Origin: Bradyrhizobium ottawaense
GTDB lineage: Bacteria; Pseudomonadota; Alphaproteobacteria; Rhizobiales; Xanthobacteraceae
Direction: 5' to 3'
Assembly (NCBI RefSeq): GCF_002278135.3
Contig: NZ_CP029425.2
Location: 1,650,001 to 1,714,000, forward strand
Length of the DNA stretch: 64,000 nucleotides
Below the pieces are notes generated by a model. The model was not told where the DNA came from, made no database searches, and worked only from the letters and a program-made list of their open reading frames with translations. The translations under genes were made by a program, and so were the position numbers. Below, in pieces: positions 17,879 through 23,575 of the stretch; within the stretch, counting starts at the first letter, position 1, and each line of letters begins with the position of its first letter.

Positions 17879-18220
17879 ATGCCGGCGTTTCGCTTCAAGA
17901 CATCCTTGGCTGCTGCAACCCTCGGGATGGCCCTGGCGGTGCTGGTCCAGCCCGGCACCGGCTTCGCCTACACCCCGGAGGAGCAGCAGGCCTGCACGCC
18001 GGATGCGATGCGGCTGTGCGGCGAGTTCGTTCCGAACGTCGACGCCATCACCGCCTGCATGATCAAGAAGAAGGCGCAGCTCTCGCCGCAATGCCGGGTG
18101 TTCTTCCGGCCCGGACCCGAGCCGGGCGAGGCCCGCGCCGGCAAGCCGACCAACATCGCGCCCAAAACCGCGAAGAAGAGCACCAAGCCGGCGAAGAAGA
18201 AAAAGACCAGCGACAGCTGA
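17879..18220 (+). CDS. Secreted small Cys-containing protein with lysine-rich tail, unknown
   Basis: A 113-residue predicted exported protein. A signal peptide covers about 1-30 (SLAAATLGMALAVLVQPGTG, then FAYTP). The mature part begins with TPEEQQACTPDAMRLCGEFV and contains four Cys (TACMIK, PQCRVFF), likely two disulfides, and then a basic tail rich in Lys/Pro/Thr (KKSTKPAKKKKTSD). ATG 17879 was chosen because GGGGGGATCG precedes it and the signal peptide follows directly; the frame is open 47 codons further upstream. I recognise it as a type common in Bradyrhizobium but not as a characterised family. Confidence 0.75.
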   Translation: MPAFRFKTSLAAATLGMALAVLVQPGTGFAYTPEEQQACTPDAMRLCGEFVPNVDAITACMIKKKAQLSPQCRVFFRPGPEPGEARAGKPTNIAPKTAKKSTKPAKKKKTSDS

Positions 18221-18603
18221 GCGCGGGACAGCCGCGTTCCTTGTCTGAAACCTTCGTCATGCCCGGCGTCAGCCCTGCGCCAGCGAGCGGACTCCTTTTG
18301 TTCGCGCAGGCCGCGCTGATGCCTGCGGCAATTACGAACGCGCGATGGAAAAGAGTCGGATAAGGGTTTGCGCGGGAGGGTTGCATTCCGCCTGGTCCCG
18401 CTCGGCTGCTCAAAGAACGCACAGATGCTCGCGCGGGCGGCGTTTCGTTGCAGTTGGTCTCTCGTCCTGCGACGCAGTGTGACTCAAAAGCCAACACGCC
18501 TTGTTATTTCGTGGCGGTAACGCAACCCCAGATAAATTTTTCTTTCACGAATCAGCGCGGTGATTCATTTTCGCGGCCTAGGGTCAATCTGGAGGCCGAA
18601 GGT
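18221..18603. promoter_or_regulatory. Upstream region of the ParA-like gene with a small dyad
   Basis: 383 bp without a credible gene. Close to the ParA start it becomes AT-rich (CAGATAAATTTTTCTTTCACG). GAATCA-GCGCGG-TGATTC at 18549-18566 is a perfect 6-bp dyad 38 bp before the start codon, in operator position; autoregulation would fit a ParA family gene but is unproven. Confidence 0.35.
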
Positions 18604-19281
18604 ATGAACGTTATTGTTTTTGCATCGCGTAAAGGCGGCTCGGGCAAGAGTACCCTAGCCGCGCATCTCGCCGCGCAGATCAAGGCGAGCAAGCAGGTCA
18701 TGCTCGTGGACGCGGACCCGCAGGGCTCGCTCACGCTGTGGCACAAGCTGCGTGGCACCAACGAACCGCCGATCAAGGCGGCCGTGAACTCCGTCAGCGG
18801 CATCGTCTCCGCTGCCAGGCGCGACGGTTATGAATGGGTGTTGATCGACACGCCGCCGAACCTCTCGGCCGTGGTCGACGACGCGATCAAAAATGCGACG
18901 ATGGTGGTCATTCCGGCGCGTCCCGGCGTGTTCGACGTCAACGCGGTGCAGGAAACCATCCAGATGTGCCGCGCCGCGCGCAAGCCCTATGCGGTCGTGC
19001 TCAACGGTGCACCGGCCAAGCGCGACGAAGCCGAAAGCCCGATCGTCACCATCGCCCGCGAAGCGCTGGCCAAATTCCGGGCTCCGGTGTGGGGCGGCCA
19101 GATCACCAACCGTTCGGACCTGCTGATGGCGCTGAGCCACGGCGAGGGCGCGCGGGAATATCAGGCCGAGAGCCGTGCGGCTCAGGAAATCGCAAGGCTG
19201 TGGGCGGCGATCGAGCGTTCAGTCAAGGCCATTCGCGGCACGGCGTCGGCGTCCGGCGCAATGCACAAGCAGGCTGCTTAA
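18604..19281 (+). CDS. Orphan ParA/MinD family P-loop ATPase
   Basis: A 225-residue ParA-type ATPase. The deviant Walker A motif KGGSGKST lies at residues 9-16, LVDADPQGS (A' motif) near 37-45 and the Walker B-type VLIDTPPNLS near 79-88. There is no N-terminal HTH, so it belongs to the short ParA class that positions cargo on the nucleoid or at the membrane. There is no parB, repB or MipZ partner adjacent, and the gene ends with its own terminator. The start was set at ATG 18604 after CTGGAGGCCGAAGGT; the longer open frame upstream adds 52 unlikely residues. Cargo unknown. Confidence 0.9.
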   Translation: MNVIVFASRKGGSGKSTLAAHLAAQIKASKQVMLVDADPQGSLTLWHKLRGTNEPPIKAAVNSVSGIVSAARRDGYEWVLIDTPPNLSAVVDDAIKNATMVVIPARPGVFDVNAVQETIQMCRAARKPYAVVLNGAPAKRDEAESPIVTIAREALAKFRAPVWGGQITNRSDLLMALSHGEGAREYQAESRAAQEIARLWAAIERSVKAIRGTASASGAMHKQAA

Positions 19282-19305
19282 TTCTTTAAATCATTCCCCG
19301 GACGA

Positions 19306-19334
19306 AAAACGCGCGGGAACGTCCGCGCGTTTTG
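19306..19334. terminator. Bidirectional terminator between ParA and a small membrane gene
   Basis: AAAACGCGCGG-GAACGT-CCGCGCGTTTT is an 11-bp stem with A-rich and T-rich flanks, able to end transcription from both sides. It lies 24 bp after the ParA stop and 27 bp beyond the stop of the convergent small gene. Confidence 0.85.
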
Positions 19335-19360
19335 CGTTTTCGGGATCTGCTGAAGGAGAG

Positions 19361-19525
19361 CTACGCCACCATCAGCATGTAGAACACGATGACCGGCGAC
19401 ATGGTCAGGATCACCGACCAGATGCCGGCGGCCCAGAGAATGTCCTCGGTGGTAAAGCTCTGCTCGGTGGACAGCTTCTCCTGTCCGGCGCCGAAATACG
19501 ACGCCATCTCATTATGATTATTCAT
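19361..19525 (-). CDS. 54-residue single-pass membrane protein, unknown
   Basis: A small gene of 54 codons. The N-terminal half is soluble and polar (MNNHNEMASYFGAGQEKLST) and the C-terminal half is one hydrophobic helix (GIWSVILTMSPVIVFYMLMV). It is convergent with the ParA gene and shares the terminator. Support for coding: typical codon usage, a long helix ending exactly at the stop, and a second gene of the same architecture 134 bp upstream on the same strand. There is no strong Shine-Dalgarno (GGGGGCGTTT before ATG). Function unknown. Confidence 0.6.
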   Translation of the reverse strand: MNNHNEMASYFGAGQEKLSTEQSFTTEDILWAAGIWSVILTMSPVIVFYMLMVA

Positions 19526-19658
19526 AAACGCCCCCGCGATTTCTTCGCTTATGGGCGTGAACGATACGCGGGATGTTTTAAGATTCCGGCTTGCAAACCG
19601 CTGCGCATTTTGAGCGCATTTGTGACGGCCGCTTAACCATCCGCGCGACGTGCCGCCT

Positions 19659-19811
19659 TCAGGCGAGCCAGATCCGATACAGCAGCACCGGCATCAGGCC
19701 GAGCATCACTGCCCAGAACCCGAACGACGAAACGACGAGAATTCCCTGCAAAAGATCGGCCGGCGCGTATTGGCTCGCGGCCGTAGGCCGGGTGCGATGT
19801 CCCATGGTCAT
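19659..19811 (-). CDS. 50-residue single-pass membrane protein, unknown
   Basis: A small gene of 50 codons with a good ribosome site (AGAGGGGGA directly before ATG). The N-terminus is polar (MTMGHRTRPTAASQYAPADL) and the C-terminus is one hydrophobic helix (LVVSSFGFWAVMLGLMPVLL) ending YRIWLA. It resembles the next gene downstream in length and layout (both read x-I/F-W-[SA]-V-[IM]-L-x-x-[SM]-P-V). The two may be paralogues in one transcript, with the promoter now close to the inserted recombinase element. Function unknown. Confidence 0.65.
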   Translation of the reverse strand: MTMGHRTRPTAASQYAPADLLQGILVVSSFGFWAVMLGLMPVLLYRIWLA

Positions 19812-19909
19812 TCCCCCTCTGGAAGTTCCTGGAGAGCAACGATAGGGACGGATGGGTAAACGAGCGGTGGATGCGCCATGCGGCGGGCGCGAAGGCCGTT
19901 GGGGTGATG

Positions 19910-21586
19910 TTAACCACGGGCGGCGCTCTGGTTCCCTGAACGCAAAAGATAACTTTGCGGTGGGGGAGCGGTCACGGAGCTATTGGCGGCGCCGGGCGCC
20001 TTTCCACCGGGAGGGGTGGGTGGGAGGGGGATGGAGTGGCGGATGACGATCTTGTCGTCGCCAACGAGGACTTCCTTCACGAGAAGGCGCAGCACGCGTT
20101 GGCGTTCGATTATATCGAGCGCGCCGACGGACGAGCGGAGGCGCTCGAGGAAGCTAGTCACGGATTCAGCGAGACGCAGACAAACCTCCTGCTCCTGCGA
20201 TTGGTCTTCGATCGCCTGCAGCGCCGACAAGCAAGCCTGTTCGCGGCTACGCAAATCGGGCATGCGACTGCGCAGCTCTTCAAGTGAGAGAAGGCTCTCT
20301 TGATAGGCCGTGAGGAGACGCTCGATGCTTTTCCGGGAACGCGCAAGATCGCGGCGAAGCGTTTCCTCCCGGCGCTGTGTGGGATCGGAGTTGCGCGCCG
20401 CCTTGAGCCGGCGCTCAAGTTCGTCTTCGATGAGCTGTCGGTCTTCAAGTAAACGCGCGATCTCTTTCCATACCACCTCGTCCAGCAAATCCTGGCGCGT
20501 CGGGCGACTGTCGCAGACCGGCCCGCCGAGCCGGCGCCAGCCATCCGAGCCCAAGCAGCGGTAGTAATGGATGGTTCGAGCGCTCGACCTGGTCGAGGTG
20601 CGATAGAGCCCATAGCCGCATTTGGCGCAGCTCAACAATCCTTGCAGGGCGCTCGGCGTGATCGTGCGTCGCGGGGCATGCTTCTTGTTGGCTTCCAAAA
20701 GCTCGTTCGCCAATGCGAAGGTCTCTTCGCTGATGATGGTCGGCACAGGGATTTCGATCCACTCTGTGCGAGGAAGCTCATGATTTGCGCTATTGCGAGG
20801 AGCGACGCCGCCGCGCAATCGCAACGGCCGCGTCACACGCATGCGCGGCGCGATCCGCGTCTTGCCAAAGCAGGCCGTTCCTTTATACGCGGGATTGCGC
20901 AGCATCGCCCAGACCGTCGAGCGCTCCCAGCGGCCTGTTTCTTTGGCTGTCGGAATCTGGCGCTCATTGAGCAGGCGCGTGATGGCGCCGATGCTGTGGC
21001 TTTTTGCGGTGTAAAGCTCGTAGACCCAGCGCACGATACCGGCCTGTCGCTCGTCGATCTCATAATAGGCGGCAGAGTGATCGGTCTTGCGCTTGTAGCG
21101 ATAGCCAAACGGAGCGCCGGAAAGCACGCTCACTTGGCCTTGAAGGGCGCGATGGCGCTTCCCTCGCCGCGACCGTTCCAGGATTTGCGCGCGTTCATAT
21201 TCGGCGATCATGCCCTGAAACTGCAGCAGCAGCTCGTCTTCCGGCGTCGCTGCCCGTCTCGAGCGAATGAACAAGACTTCGACGCCGGCGCGCGCGAACT
21301 CTTCGATAAGAAGGATTTGATGCGCATAGCGCCGGCTCAGCCGATCGGGAGCGTAGACGAGCACGGCTTGGATCCGCCCTTCTGCGGCGAGGTCGCGCAG
21401 TCGTTCAAGTCCGGGGCGCAACAAGCTCGCGCCGCTATAGCCGTCGTCTTCGATCACCCATTCCGCCGGCACGTCGCAGTTCTGCTCGCGCGCGAAAGCG
21501 ATCAGCGCGCTCGTCTGACTGGCGATCGTGTTCTCCTCCTTCTGTTTGTCCGACGACACTCTGGCGTAAATCGCGGCGGTCTTCAT
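19910..21586 (-). CDS. Large serine recombinase
   Basis: A 558-residue site-specific DNA recombinase. The N-terminal resolvase domain (1-150) has the catalytic serine S11 in YARVSSDKQ and the DRLSRR motif near 82; the recombinase domain follows (about 160-290, APFGYRYKR ... RNPAYKGTACFGKTRI); then a zinc ribbon with CAKCGYGLYR near 318 and YYRCLG ... GGPVCDSR near 340-360, and a coiled-coil tail (about 370-500). The ATG at 21586 follows GGGAGGCGAAG, a strong ribosome site inside the upstream overlapping frame. The last 15 or so residues (QSYLLRSGNQSAARG) are encoded by the terminal repeat and flanking DNA. Confidence 0.93.
   Translation of the reverse strand: MKTAAIYARVSSDKQKEENTIASQTSALIAFAREQNCDVPAEWVIEDDGYSGASLLRPGLERLRDLAAEGRIQAVLVYAPDRLSRRYAHQILLIEEFARAGVEVLFIRSRRAATPEDELLLQFQGMIAEYERAQILERSRRGKRHRALQGQVSVLSGAPFGYRYKRKTDHSAAYYEIDERQAGIVRWVYELYTAKSHSIGAITRLLNERQIPTAKETGRWERSTVWAMLRNPAYKGTACFGKTRIAPRMRVTRPLRLRGGVAPRNSANHELPRTEWIEIPVPTIISEETFALANELLEANKKHAPRRTITPSALQGLLSCAKCGYGLYRTSTRSSARTIHYYRCLGSDGWRRLGGPVCDSRPTRQDLLDEVVWKEIARLLEDRQLIEDELERRLKAARNSDPTQRREETLRRDLARSRKSIERLLTAYQESLLSLEELRSRMPDLRSREQACLSALQAIEDQSQEQEVCLRLAESVTSFLERLRSSVGALDIIERQRVLRLLVKEVLVGDDKIVIRHSIPLPPTPPGGKAPGAANSSVTAPPPQSYLLRSGNQSAARG
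19933..19955. repeat. Left 23-bp terminal inverted repeat of the recombinase element
   Basis: Perfect inverted match to 22138-22160. It lies inside the last codons of the recombinase reading frame. Confidence 0.9.
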
Positions 21587-21734
21587 CTTCGCCTCCCGTC
21601 ACATCGGCGCCAGCGCGCGCGAAGCGCACCTGATCTGGAACGAGAATTTCGTAAACCTGTTCAAGTTTGACGGCGACGAGGCGATCGAACGCAAATTCGA
21701 GTCGAACGTCGCGTTTTTTTCGCCGCTCAGCCAT
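21435..21734 (-). CDS. Overlapping 99-codon frame between the RHH and recombinase genes
   Basis: Its ATG overlaps the stop of the RHH gene as ATGGCTGA, the usual geometry of translational coupling. The first 50 codons (MAERRKKRDVRLEFAFDRLV, AVKLEQVYEILVPDQ) look like a real basic-then-mixed protein with a strand-helix pattern. The last 50 codons overlap the recombinase start out of frame and are charged and low in hydrophobics. I have an impression of similar short proteins beside alphaproteobacterial recombinases but cannot name the family. It could be a small accessory factor of the element, or only the translated link between the two genes. Confidence 0.45.
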   Translation of the reverse strand: MAERRKKRDVRLEFAFDRLVAVKLEQVYEILVPDQVRFARAGADVTGGEDEDRRDLRQSVVGQTEGGEHDRQSDERADRFRARAELRRAGGMGDRRRRL

Positions 21735-22056
21735 CTTCGCGGACAGACGCGAGATAAGCGGCCACCGCTCGGCGCATCACCTCGCTTGCCGAAAGCCTGG
21801 AAGCCGTCGCATGCGTCTGGAGTTTTTGGGCAAGATCGGCCGGCATCTTCAGGGAGAGCGTCACTGATGGCTGCGGCGCGGGAAGGAGCCGCTCCCTGCT
21901 TTTGGCCACTTCGAGATAGCGATAGGCCTGCCGCAGCGACAAGCCGCTTTCGCGCGACAGCACCAAGGCCGCCTCCGCCATGCCGATTTTCTTCGCGAGC
22001 AAGCGTCGCGCCGCCCTCAGCCGCTCGGCTTTCTGCGCTTGCGTCGATCGAATCAT
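21727..22056 (-). CDS. Ribbon-helix-helix protein with extra N-terminal HTH-like segment
   Basis: A 109-residue protein. Residues 64-105 fit a ribbon-helix-helix DNA-binding domain: SVTLSLKMPADLAQKLQTHA then TASRLSASEVMRRAVAAYLA. Residues 25-50 (MAEAALVLSRESGLSLRQAYRYLEVAKS region) look like a helix-turn-helix. Such proteins are plasmid copy or toxin-antitoxin repressors, or accessory factors of recombinases. It is first in the element's operon and its start lies just inside a region with repeated recombinase-repeat-like motifs, so it probably represses the operon or helps build the recombination complex. No toxin is next to it. Confidence 0.78.
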   Translation of the reverse strand: MIRSTQAQKAERLRAARRLLAKKIGMAEAALVLSRESGLSLRQAYRYLEVAKSRERLLPAPQPSVTLSLKMPADLAQKLQTHATASRLSASEVMRRAVAAYLASVREDG

Positions 22057-22070
22057 ATGACATAACGGTA

Positions 22071-22083
22071 TTACCTTTTGCGT
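22071..22083. promoter_or_regulatory. Degenerate internal copy of the element's terminal repeat core
   Basis: TTACCTTTTGCGT here matches TTATCTTTTGCGT in the right terminal repeat (22141-22153) at 12 of 13 bases, same orientation, 70 bp away. It lies 15 bp upstream of the RHH start codon, the position of an operator or a subterminal recombinase site. Confidence 0.45.
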
Positions 22084-22137
22084 CTCAAATCAACAACGGC
22101 TCTATCACGCCAGCCGACGATGACGCGTTCAAAGCGG

Positions 22138-22160
22138 AAGTTATCTTTTGCGTTCAGGGA
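22138..22160. repeat. Right 23-bp terminal inverted repeat of the recombinase element
   Basis: Perfect inverted match to 19933-19955. A long palindrome starts 4 bp outside it. Confidence 0.9.
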
Positions 22161-22164
22161 GCCC

Positions 22165-22201
22165 TTACCCTCCCCTGGAGGGGCCCTCCAGGGGAGGGTA
22201 A
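22165..22201. terminator. Perfect 37-bp palindrome at the element border / terminator of the aldolase gene
   Basis: TTACCCTCCCCTGGAGGG and CCCTCCAGGGGAGGGTAA are perfect 18-bp arms around a single central G. It begins 6 bp beyond the stop codon of the DapA-like gene (minus strand) and can terminate it, although no T-run follows. It also abuts the right end of the recombinase element. Confidence 0.65.
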
Positions 22202-22207
22202 ACGATA

Positions 22208-23116
22208 CTACGCCGCGACCTTCGTCCGTCGCTCGATCTCGCGATCGATCGCGGCGGCGAGCTCGCTGCTCACTTCCACCATCGGCAGGCGTACTTCGGG
22301 GCTGTCGATCAGGCCGCACCGCCACAGCCAATACTTTGCCGGCGCCGGGCTCGGCTCGGTGAACAGCAGCTGCGTCAGATCGGCGACCTCGTGCCAGCGC
22401 GCCAGAGCCACGTCGTGGTTGCCGCGCTTCGCTTCCGCATACACCGCCGCAAACGTCGCGGTCTCGACATGGGCGGACAGCACGATGCCGCCGTCGGCGC
22501 CGTCGACGAGCGCCTCGAAATAGTTGGCGTCCTCGCCGGTGAGCACACGAAAATCCTTCGGACGGTCGCGCAGCAGCGCGATCGATTGCTCGCGGCTCGC
22601 GCCGCAATCCTTCAAGCCTACGATGTTCGGATGCTCAGCGAGCCGCAGCATGGTCTGGTTGGTGATGTTCACCGAGGTGCGATAGGGAATGTTGTAGAGC
22701 GCAATCGGCCAGGCGGCGTGATCGGCGAGCGTCTCGAAATGCGCCAAGAGGCCGCGCTGCGAGGGGCGCACATAGTAAGGGCTTGCGATCAGATAACCGT
22801 CGATCGGCCAGTCCGCGGTCTCGTCGAGACGGTCCTTCAGCCGCGCGGTGTCCGCGCCTGACAGTCCGAGGCAGATCGGCAAGGTGCGCCGGCCCGCCGC
22901 CATCTCGTCGCGCACGATGGCGACGAGGCGTTCGAGCTCGGCCTCGCGCAACGTCATGCCTTCACCGGAGGTCGCCCCCAGGATGAAGCCGTCGATGCCT
23001 TGCGCGCTGTAATGTCGCGTCAGCCGCCGCAGCGATCGCTCGTCGAGCGCGCCGCCCTGAAACGGCGTCACCAGCGGCAGCCACAGCCCGTGCAAATGAT
23101 CTTCAAGTCCGGTCAT
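22208..23116 (-). CDS. Dihydrodipicolinate synthase family aldolase (DapA-like)
   Basis: A 302-residue class I aldolase of the DHDPS/N-acetylneuraminate lyase superfamily. The Schiff-base Lys169 is in NIVGLKDCGAS and the proton-relay Tyr141 in ALYNIPYRTS; the pyruvate-carboxylate motif GATSGEGMTL lies near 47-56. Several superfamily members with this motif use substrates other than aspartate semialdehyde, and there is no smpB or other dapA neighbour, so it need not be the lysine-pathway enzyme. The start is ATG 23116 after GAAGGAGATGGAAAC, an excellent ribosome site. Confidence 0.87.
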   Translation of the reverse strand: MTGLEDHLHGLWLPLVTPFQGGALDERSLRRLTRHYSAQGIDGFILGATSGEGMTLREAELERLVAIVRDEMAAGRRTLPICLGLSGADTARLKDRLDETADWPIDGYLIASPYYVRPSQRGLLAHFETLADHAAWPIALYNIPYRTSVNITNQTMLRLAEHPNIVGLKDCGASREQSIALLRDRPKDFRVLTGEDANYFEALVDGADGGIVLSAHVETATFAAVYAEAKRGNHDVALARWHEVADLTQLLFTEPSPAPAKYWLWRCGLIDSPEVRLPMVEVSSELAAAIDREIERRTKVAA

Positions 23117-23159
23117 GTTTCCATCTCCTTCTCGGGAAACCTGAGACGGAGGGCACATG

Positions 23160-23188
23160 AAAAAACCCCGTCCAGGCGGCGGGGTTTT
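23160..23188 (-). terminator. Minus-strand terminator or attenuator 5' of the DapA-like gene
   Basis: On the minus strand AAACCCCG and CGGGGTTT pair around a nine-base loop and are followed by TTTTTT. It ends 43 bp before the DapA-like start codon, so it either closes the micro-gene at 23216-23305 or attenuates read-through into the aldolase gene. Confidence 0.75.
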
Positions 23189-23215
23189 CGGGATTGCAGC
23201 GATGACGAAGCCGGT

Positions 23216-23305
23216 CTAGCGCGCGCAAAACTCCGAGGTCCCCAAATGGGGGCCTTTTTTCGAGGCGATCGCCTTCGACGAGATTGCGCACGACTTCGTG
23301 ATCAT
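23216..23305 (-). CDS. Candidate leaderless 29-codon gene
   Basis: The frame reads MITKSCAISSKAIASKKGPH and nine more residues to a TAG. On the minus strand TTGACA (23335-23340), 17 bp, then CATCAT (23312-23317) resembles a sigma-70 promoter whose expected start site is within a few bases of this ATG, and a terminator follows 27 bp after the stop. There is no Shine-Dalgarno, so translation would be leaderless. It may equally be a short non-coding RNA of about 145 nt. The peptide is not recognised. Confidence 0.35.
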   Translation of the reverse strand: MITKSCAISSKAIASKKGPHLGTSEFCAR

Positions 23306-23311
23306 CTGCAA

Positions 23312-23340
23312 ATGATGCGGGGTATGCCTGGAACTGTCAA
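23312..23340 (-). promoter_or_regulatory. Promoter-like TTGACA-17-CATCAT
   Basis: Perfect -35 consensus with a 17-bp spacer and a 4-of-6 match at -10, directed leftward toward the candidate micro-gene and the DapA-like gene. It lies just downstream of the LysR terminator, so it probably begins a new transcription unit. Confidence 0.5.
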
Positions 23341-23371
23341 TACACGCGGAAGGCGAAAGCCGATTTGACCG

Positions 23372-23402
23372 AAAAAAAGCCGGGCTCGAATGAGCCCGGC
23401 TT
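23372..23402 (-). terminator. Rho-independent terminator of the trxB-LysR unit
   Basis: On the minus strand AAGCCGGGCTC-ATTC-GAGCCCGGCTT is a perfect 11-bp stem followed by a T-run. It lies about 175 bp past the LysR stop. Confidence 0.88.
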
Positions 23403-23575
23403 AAGGTATTGGCCACGTGAGGCCGACACAATCACCTTCCAAGAGGGATTACTGAACTCCCGCGCCACTGGAGGAGGGGGACAAATGCGCAACGCGAAGG
23501 CTCAGCGTGCAAGCAGTATGAGCTTGACGAGCGCCCTGCAGCAACAGCCGAGGCCGCATGTCAGTCATGCGGAAA

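Larger units (their letters stand above)
19933..22160 (-). mobile_element. 2.2-kb serine-recombinase element with 23-bp terminal inverted repeats
   Basis: Bases 19933-19955 and 22138-22160 are perfect 23-bp inverted repeats (left end TCCCTGAACGCAAAAG and on). Between them lie, all on the minus strand, a ribbon-helix-helix protein, an overlapping 99-codon frame and a large serine recombinase, with no other gene. Only 2228 bp separate the outer ends. No obvious target duplication flanks the repeats. Large serine recombinases usually act on short att sites, not on terminal inverted repeats, so this layout is unusual. Whether the repeats are true ends, or binding sites, cannot be told from one copy. 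Confidence 0.75.
23117..23575. other. Intergenic region holding three hairpins and a possible micro-gene
   Basis: 459 bp without a conventional gene but with dense signals: minus-strand terminators at 23160-23188 and 23372-23402, a hairpin with a plus-strand T-run at 23235-23263 (AGGTCCCC-AAAT-GGGGGCCT-TTTTT), a minus-strand promoter-like pair at 23312-23340, and a plus-strand ATG at 23485 after GGAGGAGGGGGACAA that opens a frame running into the LysR gene in the opposite direction. See the separate entries. Confidence 0.5.

Noticed and set aside
18543..18570. parS-like centromere near the orphan ParA
   Set aside because: The GAATCA-N6-TGATTC dyad does not resemble the 16-bp parS consensus and no parB is present; kept only as a possible operator.
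21599..22063. 154-codon minus-strand frame across the RHH gene
   Set aside because: Shadow frame of the RHH gene; composition is unlike a protein and the RHH frame has a clear domain.
23158..23220. 20-codon plus-strand frame MKKPRPGGGVFG...
   Set aside because: It coincides exactly with the minus-strand terminator stem, which explains the base pattern; no promoter or ribosome site supports it.
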